Source: Lachnospiraceae bacterium (GTDB lineage: Bacteria; Bacillota; Clostridia; Lachnospirales; Lachnospiraceae). From it: 47,309 nt of DNA. Location of the stretch: positions 4,949 to 52,257 of the forward strand of contig VSNQ01000013.1 in assembly GCA_009774395.1 (NCBI GenBank), read 5' to 3'. The position numbers were made by a program, and so were the translations under genes. Shown piece by piece: positions 1 through 8,493 of the stretch. The stretch's first letter is position 1; each line of letters starts with the position of its first letter. The notes under the pieces are model-generated. The model worked only from the letters and a program-made list of their open reading frames with translations. It was not told the DNA's origin and made no database searches.

Positions 1-84
1 ATTATCTTTCTAATTATCTTTCTAATTATCTTTCTAATTATCTTTCTAATTATCTTTCTAATTATCTTTCTAATTATCTTTCTA
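1..84. repeat. 12-bp tandem repeat, 7 copies
   Basis: Seven perfect copies of the unit ATTATCTTTCTA run from the window edge, followed by a partial unit. The array may extend beyond the left edge. It has no open frame that looks coding. Identical copies suggest a recent or actively slipping minisatellite. Confidence 0.95.
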
Positions 85-87
85 ATT

Positions 88-214
88 ATTACAATTCAGC
101 CTTGCTGAATTGTAATGCATCAAGCCATGCAAAACCACTTTGTGGCGGCTTGATGCATCTCAGCCTCTACGTGTTCTCATGGACTTTGCAGCGCAGTGCA
201 AAGTCCTAGGCTGA
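88..214. repeat. Three consecutive hairpins (structured intergenic element)
   Basis: Hairpin 1 has perfect 12-bp arms ATTACAATTCAG (88-99) and its complement (105-116). Hairpin 2 has perfect 10-bp arms GCATCAAGCC (117-126) and 147-156. Hairpin 3 has GGACTTTG (181-188) pairing with 199-206, enclosed by TCAGCC (160-165) and GGCTGA (209-214). The tight arrangement suggests a mobile palindromic element or a folded transcript. No coding potential was recognised. Confidence 0.75.
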
Positions 215-219
215 ACTGT

Positions 220-400
220 AAGGAACTGTCAATAAATAACTCATTAATTTGACTTGTATAAATGTCCATCTGCGGCATCAGATAATCTTGACGTAAGGCA
301 TTGCCCCTTATGCTTTTGCCTCCTACGCCTGCGATTATCTTCTTTGCAGATGAACATTAATACGGCGTCAAATTAACAAGTTATTTTTGACAATTCCTAA
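220..400 (-). repeat. Palindromic element, TTAGGAACTGT family, copy a
   Basis: It starts AAGGAACTGTC and ends GACAATTCCTAA, with long imperfectly complementary arms. Read on the minus strand it is closely similar over most of its length to the copy at 15086-15248, including the internal GTCAAGATTATCTGATGCCG block. It ends 3 bp from the stop of the neighbouring TetR gene. It carries no gene, so it is MITE-like or REP-like. The family name is mine. Confidence 0.85.
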
Positions 401-403
401 CTT

Positions 404-988
404 CTAATATCCTGTTTTTGTAATAATTTTATTAACCATCTCCATCCAATCCCCGTAATACGTAAATCCCTGCATCGTATAAATTCCTGCCAACCCTGTT
501 ACCATTGCCCATAGCGATAAAATTTTCTGCACCAACTGTTCTTCTGGCACTTGCCATGCCCTTAAAACAGGTTCCGCCTGTTCCACAAATAATTGAAATG
601 GTGTATAGTTACTCTTTTTTATTTCATGTTCAGATAGTTGAATTTGAATGTCTTTCTGATTGGTAATTAGGGAAAAACTTTGAGGATAATCATGAAAAAA
701 CCTAACAAATGCCCGTCCCATATCACAAATAATTTCATTTTGATTTGTATTGGCATCAATTACTTCTTGCAAATATCTTGTAAATTCTTGTGTAATATAC
801 TTACGAATGGCTTCCTCAAATTCTTCTTTATTCTGAAAATGACTTTTGGGAGCCGCATGGCTGACACCGCACATTGCCGCTGCCTTACGCAGTGATAAAT
901 GCGCAATTCCATCCTGCTCTATCAGTTTTAGCCCTGCCAAAATCAAATCTTGTTTTAAATTTCCATGATGATAACATGATTTTTTCAT
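404..988 (-). CDS. TetR/AcrR-family transcriptional regulator
   Basis: A 194-residue protein with the usual TetR length and layout. The N-terminal three-helix DNA-binding domain is at about residues 10-55, with the HTH around LRKAAAMCGVSHAAPKSHF. A divergent ligand-binding C-terminal domain contains an FVRFFHDYPQSF segment reminiscent of WHG-type C-terminal domains. The start ATG at 988 has an AGGAAGGAGA ribosome binding site upstream. A consensus promoter overlapped by inverted repeats (1014-1062) suggests autorepression. No drug pump or enzyme lies beside it, so the target is unknown. The class is clear; ligand and regulon cannot be read from the sequence. Confidence 0.9.
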   Translation of the reverse strand: MKKSCYHHGNLKQDLILAGLKLIEQDGIAHLSLRKAAAMCGVSHAAPKSHFQNKEEFEEAIRKYITQEFTRYLQEVIDANTNQNEIICDMGRAFVRFFHDYPQSFSLITNQKDIQIQLSEHEIKKSNYTPFQLFVEQAEPVLRAWQVPEEQLVQKILSLWAMVTGLAGIYTMQGFTYYGDWMEMVNKIITKTGY

Positions 989-1013
989 AGAATATTTGTA
1001 TCTCCTTCCTATA

Positions 1014-1062
1014 ATCTTGACAGTGACTATATTATAAACTCTAATCTTGTCAGTGTCAAGAT
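1014..1062 (-). promoter_or_regulatory. tetR promoter with two operator-like sites
   Basis: On the minus strand a perfect -35 TTGACA (1054-1059) is followed after exactly 17 nt by a perfect -10 TATAAT (1031-1036). The near-palindrome ATCTTGTCAGTGTCAAGAT (1044-1062) covers the -35. A related half-conserved copy, ATCTTGACAGTGACTAT (1014-1030), lies just downstream of the -10, about 30 bp away. This is typical of a TetR autorepression site. Binding itself is inferred. Confidence 0.75.
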
Positions 1063-1306
1063 ATATTCATATCAATATATCTATTTATCAATGTACTTAC
1101 TCGTTATCGTTCTATTATGGTTCACACCCACGTCAAAGTAGTGGGAATCATGCTCAAAATACTTTCTCTATAACATATTTGTACAAATTTTGTTATAATT
1201 TACACCCAATGCCATTAACTTAAGCCCATAACATGTATATCTTGTAATCAGAATATACAAAAAATTGTGGTTTATCAGCGTTGTTTTATAACGGCAATCT
1301 CTTATC

Positions 1307-1385
1307 CTCACGAGCAATATATTTTGCCAAAATCCGAAAGATTACATGCTCGTGAGTCGACATCATTGGCAAATTTTAGCGTTCG
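1307..1385 (+). repeat. Structured intergenic repeat, copy 1
   Basis: Perfect 10-bp inverted repeat CTCACGAGCA (1307-1316) and TGCTCGTGAG (1347-1356), followed by TTGGCAAATTTTAG. The same order of blocks, with the same 9-nt gap between TCGTGAG and TTGGCAAATTTTAG, occurs in opposite orientation at 3650-3729. The rest of 1063-1495 is AT-rich, has a small hairpin near 1468-1487 (TACAGTT/AACTGTA) and shows no gene I can support. Confidence 0.7.
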
Positions 1386-1495
1386 CCAGTATTAGTAAAT
1401 GACATTGATTTACACCTCAATAACTTATAAGTTAATAGAATTAGCGTGGATATGAATTGTAATACAGTTGCTCGATAAACTGTAATATTTAACCC

Positions 1496-1543
1496 AAAAA
1501 GAGCTGCCGCCTCATGAATTTTCATCCGCTAATGCAGCAGCTC
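1496..1543 (-). terminator. Rho-independent terminator of the sodC-like gene
   Basis: On the minus strand, GAGCTGCTGC pairs with GCGGCAGCTC (arms 1534-1543 and 1501-1510, one G-U pair) and is followed by TTTTT. It lies about 80 bp past the stop of the superoxide dismutase gene. Confidence 0.7.
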
Positions 1544-1625
1544 CATCACATCCTTACACACTTTGGTGCAATCTCACGTTTCTATTACGATTATATATAC
1601 TATTATATTCTACTACTATTGTATT

Positions 1626-2111
1626 TTACTGTCGAATTACTCCACATCCAATCTTTGCGCCGGAATTTCCTGACGGCTGTGTCATAAAATCATCCGGCAT
1701 TGCATGAATTACCACGCTTCTACCTACAATATCTTGTATTGTGACACGTTTGTCATAAAATACTGTCCATGCATAGCCCTGATTTCCCATTAACGGCAGC
1801 ATATCGCCGGAATGCTGTGGGTGCGGACTGTCATCTTTAGAATAATGCTCACCTGTGTGGTCAAATGGCACAGAACAATCACCATTTTCGTGAATATGCA
1901 TTGCATAAAAATCGGAAGAGTGCTGTGTCTTAATATTAGGAAGTCCAAATAACTGCGCTTCTACCAAGATTCCTCCATAGGGTGTCGAAAAAAAACGCAC
2001 AGCGCCGCTCATCTGCGGATTCTCCTCATTTCCTTTTATCCATGCTACTGCGTCTGGATTTTTACTGCGCAAAATATCCATAAACAAGTCTTTTGGTGTA
2101 CGATCCAACAT
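1626..2111 (-). CDS. Cu/Zn superoxide dismutase family protein (cytoplasmic form)
   Basis: 161 residues matching the Cu/Zn superoxide dismutase fold, which converts superoxide to oxygen and hydrogen peroxide. Visible ligand motifs are MHIHENGDC (His72, His74, with Cys79), GEHYSKDDSPHPQHSGD (His89 through Asp103) and VVIHAMPDD (His136). Cys79 and Cys156 (KIGCGVIRQ) are placed like the conserved intrasubunit disulphide. There is no signal peptide, unlike most bacterial SodC proteins, so it probably acts in the cytoplasm; anaerobic Clostridia carry such short forms. The gene is monocistronic, with a promoter at 2160-2189 and a terminator at 1496-1543. Activity is inferred from intact motifs. Confidence 0.88.
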   Translation of the reverse strand: MLDRTPKDLFMDILRSKNPDAVAWIKGNEENPQMSGAVRFFSTPYGGILVEAQLFGLPNIKTQHSSDFYAMHIHENGDCSVPFDHTGEHYSKDDSPHPQHSGDMLPLMGNQGYAWTVFYDKRVTIQDIVGRSVVIHAMPDDFMTQPSGNSGAKIGCGVIRQ

Positions 2112-2159
2112 CTTTTTATTTCCTTTTTTTATTTTATCAATTTATCCTATGCAGATTGT

Positions 2160-2189
2160 ACTATAACGGAACCATTTAAAAAAAATCAA
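2160..2189 (-). promoter_or_regulatory. Promoter of the sodC-like gene
   Basis: On the minus strand, -35 TTGATT (2184-2189) and -10 TATAGT (2160-2165) are separated by 18 nt. An AAAGGAAA ribosome binding site follows before the ATG at 2111. No PerR or Fur box was recognised. Confidence 0.5.
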
Positions 2190-2268
2190 ATTAAATATAT
2201 CTATATTGCCAATTTATAACTGTATTTTTTTGCTATAAGCCGGAAAAACTATCTCTATAATCCCGATT

Positions 2269-2304
2269 TATCATAAACGACAAAAGTATTTGACGTTTAT
2301 GATA
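2269..2304 (+). promoter_or_regulatory. Inverted repeat upstream of the chromate transporter genes
   Basis: Perfect 11-bp inverted repeat TATCATAAACG (2269-2279) and CGTTTATGATA (2294-2304) with a 14-nt spacer. It overlaps a possible -35 TTGACG (2290-2295) ahead of the chrA pair. The position suits an operator, but the -10 is weak and the binding protein is unknown. Confidence 0.5.
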
Positions 2305-2368
2305 CTATTTTTATCAAAAACAAATGGAATTAATAATAAAAAAATAATTCGCGGAGGAATTGTCTTTT

Positions 2369-2986
2369 ATGAATAAAGAAATAAATAAGAAATCCTACCG
2401 AAGCCAAAATCAAAAACACCCAATTGATTACTCTTTGTTAAAACAATTATTTTATAGTATGTTTGCGCTAAGCGCCTGTACGTTTGGCGGCGGCTTTGTG
2501 ATTGTTTCCTTAATGAAGAAAAAAGTAGTAGAAGAACACCATTGGCTCGAAGAAGATGAAATGCTTGATGTAACTGCAATCGCGCAGTCCTCACCTGGCC
2601 CTATTCCGGTAAATGCTTCCGTTATTCTTGGATACCGGCTTCACGGCATTATCGGTGCTTTGGTTGCAGTGGCTGGAACAATTCTCCCACCGATGCTGCT
2701 CTTATCCTTAATTGCCGTATTTTATGATCAGTTCCGCAGCAATCCGATTATTACAACGGCATTAACTGTAATGCGTGCGGGTGTAGCCGCTGTTATTTTT
2801 GACGTGGTTATCAATCTTGCCAAAAATGTATTGACAACTAAGCGCACACTTTATATCGCATTAATGATTATTACATTTGTTATGGGATATTTCTTCGATA
2901 TCAGCGCTATGATAATTATTATCGCCTGCCTTGCTACAGGAATTATCTGCGTCTTCCTCGAAAAAAATAACGCATCACAACAATAA
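2369..2986 (+). CDS. chrA: Chromate transporter, first half (ChrA family, short chain)
   Basis: 205 residues of the CHR family. The family signature is clear: FGGGFVIVSLMKK near the first membrane segment, then AQSSPGPIPVNASVILGYRLHG, followed by four to five hydrophobic segments. Short-chain CHR proteins work as pairs of homologous halves, and the second half lies 40 bp downstream. The likely role is efflux of chromate or a related oxyanion across the membrane; the real substrate in an anaerobe is uncertain. I chose ATG 2369 because GGAGG at 2353-2357 precedes it by 11 nt; a TTG at 2360 is too close to that site. Confidence 0.88.
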   Translation: MNKEINKKSYRSQNQKHPIDYSLLKQLFYSMFALSACTFGGGFVIVSLMKKKVVEEHHWLEEDEMLDVTAIAQSSPGPIPVNASVILGYRLHGIIGALVAVAGTILPPMLLLSLIAVFYDQFRSNPIITTALTVMRAGVAAVIFDVVINLAKNVLTTKRTLYIALMIITFVMGYFFDISAMIIIIACLATGIICVFLEKNNASQQ

Positions 2987-3026
2987 GCCAAATAAACAGC
3001 TAGTACCACAAATGGAGGACACAATT

Positions 3027-3608
3027 ATGTCTATTGTTTTTATTTTATTTATTAGTTTCCTGCAAGTCGGCTTGTTTAGTGTCGGCGGCGGCTATGCCGC
3101 AATTCCACTGATACAAAATCAAGTTGTCAATGTATGGCAGCTTATGACCATAGAAGAATTTGCTGATCTAATTACCATTGCAGAAATGACGCCCGGCCCA
3201 ATTTCCATTAACTCCGCAACATTTGTTGGAATGCGGCTTGCTGGTATTCCAGGCGCAATTATCTGCACTTTCGGATGTATTTTAATGCCCTTTACCATAT
3301 GCTTGATTCTGGCATATTATTATTATAAGTATCGAGATTTCTCAGGAGTACAGACAGTTCTAGGCTGCCTTCGCCCAGCTGTTGTTTCACTGATATCCTG
3401 TGCTGGATTATCCATTCTTACGCTTGCTATTTTCCAAAACGAGCAGGTGGATTTCCATATTGGAAATCTAAAGTTTATTGAAATCGGCTTATTTCTTGGC
3501 TGCTTGTTTCTGCTGCGCAAATGGAAACTTGGTGCAATCCAGATTATATTAGGGTCGGGCGTTGTTGGCACATTATTTTATATGGTTTACGATCGCATTA
3601 TCGTATAA
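3027..3608 (+). CDS. chrA: Chromate transporter, second half (ChrA family, short chain)
   Basis: 193 residues, homologous to the preceding gene: VGGGYAAIPLIQNQV corresponds to FGGGFVIVSLMKKKV, and TPGPISINSATFVGMRLAG to the second signature. About five to six membrane segments follow. It is co-transcribed with the first half and starts at ATG 3027 behind TGGAGG. Together the two halves should form a heterodimeric transporter. The frame is open further upstream into the first gene, but that part lacks homology and a ribosome binding site. Confidence 0.87.
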   Translation: MSIVFILFISFLQVGLFSVGGGYAAIPLIQNQVVNVWQLMTIEEFADLITIAEMTPGPISINSATFVGMRLAGIPGAIICTFGCILMPFTICLILAYYYYKYRDFSGVQTVLGCLRPAVVSLISCAGLSILTLAIFQNEQVDFHIGNLKFIEIGLFLGCLFLLRKWKLGAIQIILGSGVVGTLFYMVYDRIIV

Positions 3609-3649
3609 ACAAAATATCGAACCATTTTCCATGCGCTATTTATACTCAT

Positions 3650-3729
3650 CGTCACTAAAATTTGCCAAATTACCCGGCTCACGACTGGAAAACATTGTGA
3701 ATATGTGGTAAATTTGAACTTTCGTGAGT
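3650..3729 (-). repeat. Structured intergenic repeat, copy 2 (inverted)
   Basis: Read on the minus strand it has CTCACGA, a 15-nt block ending in TTTACC, a 22-nt spacer, TCGTGAG, 9 nt and TTGGCAAATTTTAG, the same architecture as 1307-1385. The two copies lie in opposite orientation and bracket sodC and the chrA pair. A short palindrome, GAGTATA/TATACTC, follows at about 3725-3740. Confidence 0.65.
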
Positions 3730-3782
3730 ATATTATACTCATGAACGAAAACAATTGCCAATCTAAATGTATAACGAGTGAA

Positions 3783-3900
3783 CGCTTCTACAATGCTGAT
3801 GTAGTAAGCGGCAATTAAATGCATTCACGAGTATATACTACATAACGCCATAATTTACCGTACTGCACTGGTTAAACGTATATGGCTGGCGTTATGTAGT
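3783..3900. repeat. Two large hairpins
   Basis: The first hairpin has arms CGCTTCTAC (3783-3791) and GTAGTAAGCG (3801-3810) with one bulge. The second is a perfect 14-bp inverted repeat ACTACATAACGCCA (3837-3850) and TGGCGTTATGTAGT (3887-3900). Together with 3650-3729 these account for most of the 364-bp gap between chrA and the next gene. There is no poly-T tail, so they look like palindromic elements rather than simple terminators. Confidence 0.7.
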
Positions 3901-3972
3901 CAGGTTACTCGGAAATTTAACGGTTAAGCAGTATAAATTATCCTTAATTTATACTTATCAATCTTTTCATTA

Positions 3973-4419
3973 TTATTTATCCTGCGTATAACGCATTTTT
4001 CCTTTCCCATTCAACTTAGGTCTATCTCCAATATCCACATAGGATACCTTGTGGGTATTGCCGGATAATTCCTTTGCACAGTCTTCACAATATCTGCCAG
4101 ATTTTATGGAACAGCTACACTTCTCACATCTTAAATAATATTTGCTTCCATCTGGAATTTCCAATTTCCCGCCTCTTAAAAAGCGTGAAATTAAGTTCCT
4201 GTCCACTCCAGTTGCTTGTGCAATAGCAATTGCAGGCGAAGGCCCATGTTCATCCAAATATTTCCGAACCTTGCCATAATCGTCCAGTGCCTCATTCCCG
4301 CATCGCTCGCATTTAAAAATCCCGCTGCCTGCCTGAACCAGCTTGCCGCCGCACATTCCACATAATGGCGGCCTGCTTTTTGCTAATAATTTTTCTAATG
4401 CTTTATCCAAGTCGTCCAT
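3973..4419 (-). CDS. Zinc-ribbon/HTH protein resembling flagellar-operon YvyF-type proteins
   Basis: 148 residues from the ATG at 4419, chosen because GGAGG lies 8 nt upstream; the longer frame overlaps the purL end without support. It shows an N-terminal zinc ribbon with paired CxxC (CGMCGGKL..., CERCGNE, about residues 20-45). A central HTH segment, VRKYLDEHGPSPAIAIAQATGVDRNLISRFLRGG, follows, then a second cysteine set (CEKCSCSIKSGRYCEDC). This layout matches the small YvyF/TIGR03826-type proteins seen in Firmicutes. It follows purL by 68 bp and may be co-transcribed. Its function is unknown; nucleic-acid binding is an inference. Confidence 0.65.
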   Translation of the reverse strand: MDDLDKALEKLLAKSRPPLCGMCGGKLVQAGSGIFKCERCGNEALDDYGKVRKYLDEHGPSPAIAIAQATGVDRNLISRFLRGGKLEIPDGSKYYLRCEKCSCSIKSGRYCEDCAKELSGNTHKVSYVDIGDRPKLNGKGKMRYTQDK

Positions 4420-4487
4420 ACTGATAGCCCTCCGCAAAATTACATTTGTTGCTATTATACCGTAATACCCACATTTGTGCAAGTTTT

Positions 4488-7400
4488 TTATAAGAAATAT
4501 TGTACACCCGCTTCAAAAATTTTAAGATCCTGTTCGCCATAAATATTCATAGCTACTGCATCGCCACGCCGTTCAATATGCGCCATTTTACCAAGGCATC
4601 TGCCATCTGGCGAAGTAATTCCCTCAATTGCAGCATAGGAACCATTTACATTCCATTCCTCATCCATTGTAACGTTCCCATTTACATCTGCATACTGTGT
4701 CGCTACCTGCCCATTCGCAAAAAGCTTGTCAATCCATTCCTTAGAAGCAACGAAACGCCCTTCACCGTGAGAGGCCGGTGTAACATACGTTTTACCCAGC
4801 TCTGTCAGCCGCAGCCAAGGCGATTTATTGGTAACAACTTTTGTGTATACCATTTTTGAAATATGGCGGTTAATGGTATTGTAAGTCAGCGTCGGCGAAT
4901 TGTCATTCTGCCCCACAATCTCACCATATGGAACAAGCCCCAGTTTAATCATCGCCTGAAAACCATTGCAGACACCAAGCGCAAGCCCGTCACGCTCATT
5001 GAGCAGCCTGTTGACTGCTTCCTTCATCCTTTCATTTTGAAACGCTGTTGCAAAAAATTTCGCGCTTCCGTCCGGTTCATCACCTGCTGAAAATCCACCA
5101 GGGAACATAATAATCTGTGCCTGTGCAATTGTCTTTTCAAACTCTGCAACCGATTCTCGAATATCAGAAGCCGACAGATTGCGGAAGACTTTTGTTACTG
5201 CTTGGGCACCTGCACGCTCAAACGCTGCCGCAGAATCATACTCACAATTTGTTCCGGGAAATACTGGTATAAATACGGTCGGTTTTGCTGTTTTATGCTT
5301 ACAGATATAAACGGTATCCGTATTATATAGTTTAGTTTCTATCACCTTGTTTTCTGTGCTGCCGGAACGTGTTGGAAATACCTTTTCTAACTTAGAAGTC
5401 CATGCTTGGATCGCCTCGTCCATTGGAAGGGTAACATCTTTGTATACAAATCCCTCTTTTTCCGCAAGCACAGTGCCGACTGTTTTATAAGCTACACCAC
5501 ATTGAACCAATGCCTCCAATTGATTTTCTGGAACTTCAGCAATCATGCTTCCCATCGTGTTTGCAAACAATTCCTGTATTGCAAGCCCGCTGTCAAACTG
5601 CACCCCCATCTGATTACCAAACGCCATTTTTGCTGCTGCGGCGGCAATACCCTTCGCATCCAATGCATAAGCTGCAAGGATTACACCGTCCGCGATCAGT
5701 TTCGCAACTTCCCCATACAATTCCATAACTGCTTGATAATCTGGAAGATCATACTGATTTTTCGGCATTTCAAACACTACTAATTTATCGCCTGTCTGCT
5801 TTAACTCTGGCGTAATAATATCCTTCTGCTGTGCCACATCCACCGCGAAGGAAACAAGCGTCGGCGGTACGTCAATATCATTAAATGTACCTGACATAGA
5901 ATCTTTACCACCAATAGAAGGCAGTCCATACCCAATCTGCGCGTCATACGCGCCCAAAAGTGCTGCAAATGGCTGGCTCCATCGTGAAGGCTCCTCTGTC
6001 ATGCGGCGGAAATATTCTTGGAACGTAAAACGGATTTTCGTAAAATCGCCGCCTGCTGCTACAATTTTTGCCATTGATTCCGTAATTGCATAAACCGCAC
6101 CATGATATGGACTCCAGCTTGAAAGGTATGGGTCAAAACCATATGCCATCATAGTAACCGCATTGGATTTTCCATTTAATACCGGAAGTTTCGCAACCAT
6201 TGACTGCGTTTCCGTTAACTGATATTTGCCGCCGTAAGGCATAAACACACTGCCCGCACCAATGGAGCCGTCAAACATTTCCACAAGCCCTTTTTGCGAA
6301 CATACATTTAAGTCGTTTAACGTTGCAAGCATTGCCGCTTTGAATCCGCCCTGATCGACTGCCTGCTGCACGGTTTCCAACGCAGTTTTATGCAGATAAT
6401 TCTCCTCTTTTACAGGTGTTTCCACATATACACCCGTTTCCTGATGTGCACCGTTTGTATCCAGAAATGCCCTTGAAAGATTGACAATCTCTTTCCCTCT
6501 CCAAAGCATCACAAGCCTTGGCTCTTTGGTGACTACTGCAACTTCAACTGCCTCCAAGTTTTCCTCCGCTGCATATGCCAAAAACTGTGCTACATCCTTA
6601 GGGTCAACCACAACCGCCATACGCTCTTGTGATTCCGAAATTGCAAGTTCTGTACCATCTAATCCTGCATATTTCTTAGGTACTTTATCCATATCTATCA
6701 CTAAACCAGCCGCAAGTTCCCCGATTGCAACCGAAACACCGCCAGCACCAAAGTCGTTACACTTTTTAATTAAACGGCTAACTTCTTTGCGGCGAAACAG
6801 CCTTTGAATTTTCCGCTCCGTTGGCGCATTTCCCTTTTGTACCTCCGCGCCGCAGGTTTCAATCGAGCTCTCTGTATGCACCTTGGAAGAACCTGTTGCG
6901 CCGCCGCAGCCATCACGCCCTGTCCGTCCACCAAGCAGAATAATAATATCACCCTCGTCAGAATTTTCCCGAATTACATTTGCACGTGGTGCAGCACCCA
7001 TAACCGCACCGATTTCCATACGTTTTGCCACATAATTTGGATGATAAACTTCCTTTACAAATCCTGTTGCAAGCCCGATCTGATTGCCGTAAGAGGAATA
7101 ACCGCTCGCAGCACCGCGCACCAATTTTTTCTGGGAAAGCTTACCCTTTAAGGTATCCTCTACAGGCACTGTTGGGTCTGCCGCACCAGTTACACGCATA
7201 GCCTGATATACATAGGAACGTCCGGAAAGCGGATCGCGGATTGCACCACCAAGACAAGTTGCTGCACCACCGAACGGTTCAATTTCTGTTGGATGATTGT
7301 GGGTTTCATTTTTAAAGCTGACAAGCCATTCCTCTGTAATGGTTCCGCTTCCGTCCTCTTTTTCAATCGCAACAGGAACCACAATCGAACAAGCATTTAT

Positions 7401-8300
7401 CTCGTCCGATTCTTCCATATCCTGTAGTTTTCCGTCCTTTTTCAGCTTCCGCATTGCCATAAGCGCCAAGTCCATTAAGCAAATGTATTTATCTTTCCTG
7501 CCTGCAAAGAGTTCTTCTCGTGCGGCAAGATACTTTTCATAGGAAGCTTTGATTGGTTCCGTATAATACCCTTCCGCAAATGTTATATCTTTTAATTCCG
7601 TTGAAAAAGTCGTATGACGACAGTGATCCGACCAATACGTATCTAATACACGGATTTCCGTTACTGTGGGATCACGGTACTCCTCGTTTTTATAATAATT
7701 CTGAATATGGAGGAAATCTTTAAAGGTCATGGCAAGCCCTAGCGAATTATACAGCGTTTTCAGCTTGTCTTGTGTCATCTGGGTAAAGCCATCAAAATTT
7801 GCCACATCTGCTGGCTCATCAAACACGGTTATCAGCGTTTCAGGTTTTACCATATCCGTTTCTCTAGAATCTACCGGATTAATACAGTATGCCTTTATTT
7901 TCTGGAACGCTTCATCGGAAATTGCTCCTACTAAAAGATACGTAACTGCCGTTTTGATAATCGGCTTCTCGTCCTCTTTTAAAAACTGCACGCACTGCAC
8001 CGCAGAGTCCGCACGCTGATCAAACTGACCTGGCAGAAACTCCACCGAAAAACAGCGACTGTTTTGGGGCATTTCGATTTTTTCATAATACAGGTCATCC
8101 ACTGGCGGCTCCGCAAAAATACCTTTGCAAGCTTTCTCAAACACAGCATCCGACAGATTCTCCACATCATAACGGATAAAAATTCTCACCTGCTCTAGCC
8201 CGTCAATTCCCAAATACCCTTTTAATTCTTCTTCCAGCTCTCTCGCCTTTACTGCAAAAGAAGCCTTTTTTTCAACATAAATACGCTTCACCATTCCCAT
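4488..8300 (-). CDS. purL: Phosphoribosylformylglycinamidine synthase, large single-chain form
   Basis: 1270 residues; converts FGAR, glutamine and ATP to FGAM in purine synthesis. It is the long fused form with an N-terminal substrate-handling domain, two AIRS-like ATP-binding halves and a C-terminal class I glutamine amidotransferase domain. Visible motifs include DTYWSDHCRHTTF, FKNETHNHPTEIEPFGGAATCLGG and GGKDSMSGTF. The amidotransferase elbow is LALGVCNGFQ (catalytic Cys) and its His lies in ASHGEGRF. ATG 8300 (MGMVKRIYVEKK) has GGAGGG 8 nt upstream; the frame stays open slightly further up. It lies 25 kb from the purCFBA operon and has its own promoter (8355-8382). Confidence 0.97.
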   Translation of the reverse strand: MGMVKRIYVEKKASFAVKARELEEELKGYLGIDGLEQVRIFIRYDVENLSDAVFEKACKGIFAEPPVDDLYYEKIEMPQNSRCFSVEFLPGQFDQRADSAVQCVQFLKEDEKPIIKTAVTYLLVGAISDEAFQKIKAYCINPVDSRETDMVKPETLITVFDEPADVANFDGFTQMTQDKLKTLYNSLGLAMTFKDFLHIQNYYKNEEYRDPTVTEIRVLDTYWSDHCRHTTFSTELKDITFAEGYYTEPIKASYEKYLAAREELFAGRKDKYICLMDLALMAMRKLKKDGKLQDMEESDEINACSIVVPVAIEKEDGSGTITEEWLVSFKNETHNHPTEIEPFGGAATCLGGAIRDPLSGRSYVYQAMRVTGAADPTVPVEDTLKGKLSQKKLVRGAASGYSSYGNQIGLATGFVKEVYHPNYVAKRMEIGAVMGAAPRANVIRENSDEGDIIILLGGRTGRDGCGGATGSSKVHTESSIETCGAEVQKGNAPTERKIQRLFRRKEVSRLIKKCNDFGAGGVSVAIGELAAGLVIDMDKVPKKYAGLDGTELAISESQERMAVVVDPKDVAQFLAYAAEENLEAVEVAVVTKEPRLVMLWRGKEIVNLSRAFLDTNGAHQETGVYVETPVKEENYLHKTALETVQQAVDQGGFKAAMLATLNDLNVCSQKGLVEMFDGSIGAGSVFMPYGGKYQLTETQSMVAKLPVLNGKSNAVTMMAYGFDPYLSSWSPYHGAVYAITESMAKIVAAGGDFTKIRFTFQEYFRRMTEEPSRWSQPFAALLGAYDAQIGYGLPSIGGKDSMSGTFNDIDVPPTLVSFAVDVAQQKDIITPELKQTGDKLVVFEMPKNQYDLPDYQAVMELYGEVAKLIADGVILAAYALDAKGIAAAAAKMAFGNQMGVQFDSGLAIQELFANTMGSMIAEVPENQLEALVQCGVAYKTVGTVLAEKEGFVYKDVTLPMDEAIQAWTSKLEKVFPTRSGSTENKVIETKLYNTDTVYICKHKTAKPTVFIPVFPGTNCEYDSAAAFERAGAQAVTKVFRNLSASDIRESVAEFEKTIAQAQIIMFPGGFSAGDEPDGSAKFFATAFQNERMKEAVNRLLNERDGLALGVCNGFQAMIKLGLVPYGEIVGQNDNSPTLTYNTINRHISKMVYTKVVTNKSPWLRLTELGKTYVTPASHGEGRFVASKEWIDKLFANGQVATQYADVNGNVTMDEEWNVNGSYAAIEGITSPDGRCLGKMAHIERRGDAVAMNIYGEQDLKIFEAGVQYFL

Positions 8301-8354
8301 TCGTAAGTCCCTCCGTATTTTCACTTTATATACTTTATAACTTCCAATATATTT

Positions 8355-8382
8355 ATTATATCGAATTTAAGGGTTTTTTCAA
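8355..8382 (-). promoter_or_regulatory. purL promoter
   Basis: On the minus strand, -35 TTGAAA (8377-8382) and a perfect -10 TATAAT (8355-8360) are spaced by 16 nt, about 55 nt upstream of the purL start codon. No purine riboswitch or PurR box was recognised in the short leader. Confidence 0.6.
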
Positions 8383-8493
8383 CTATATATTTCAGGTTTC
8401 CATTACTTTTGTTAGGAACTATTAAGAATTATACGAATACTTCTTTTGTAAAGAACAATTATGTGTTAAACTATAGATATTATACCGGCATTT

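Noticed and set aside
2931..3026. Upstream extension of the second chrA frame into the first
   Set aside because: The extension has no ribosome binding site and overlaps the first gene; ATG 3027 has TGGAGG and begins with the conserved family sequence.
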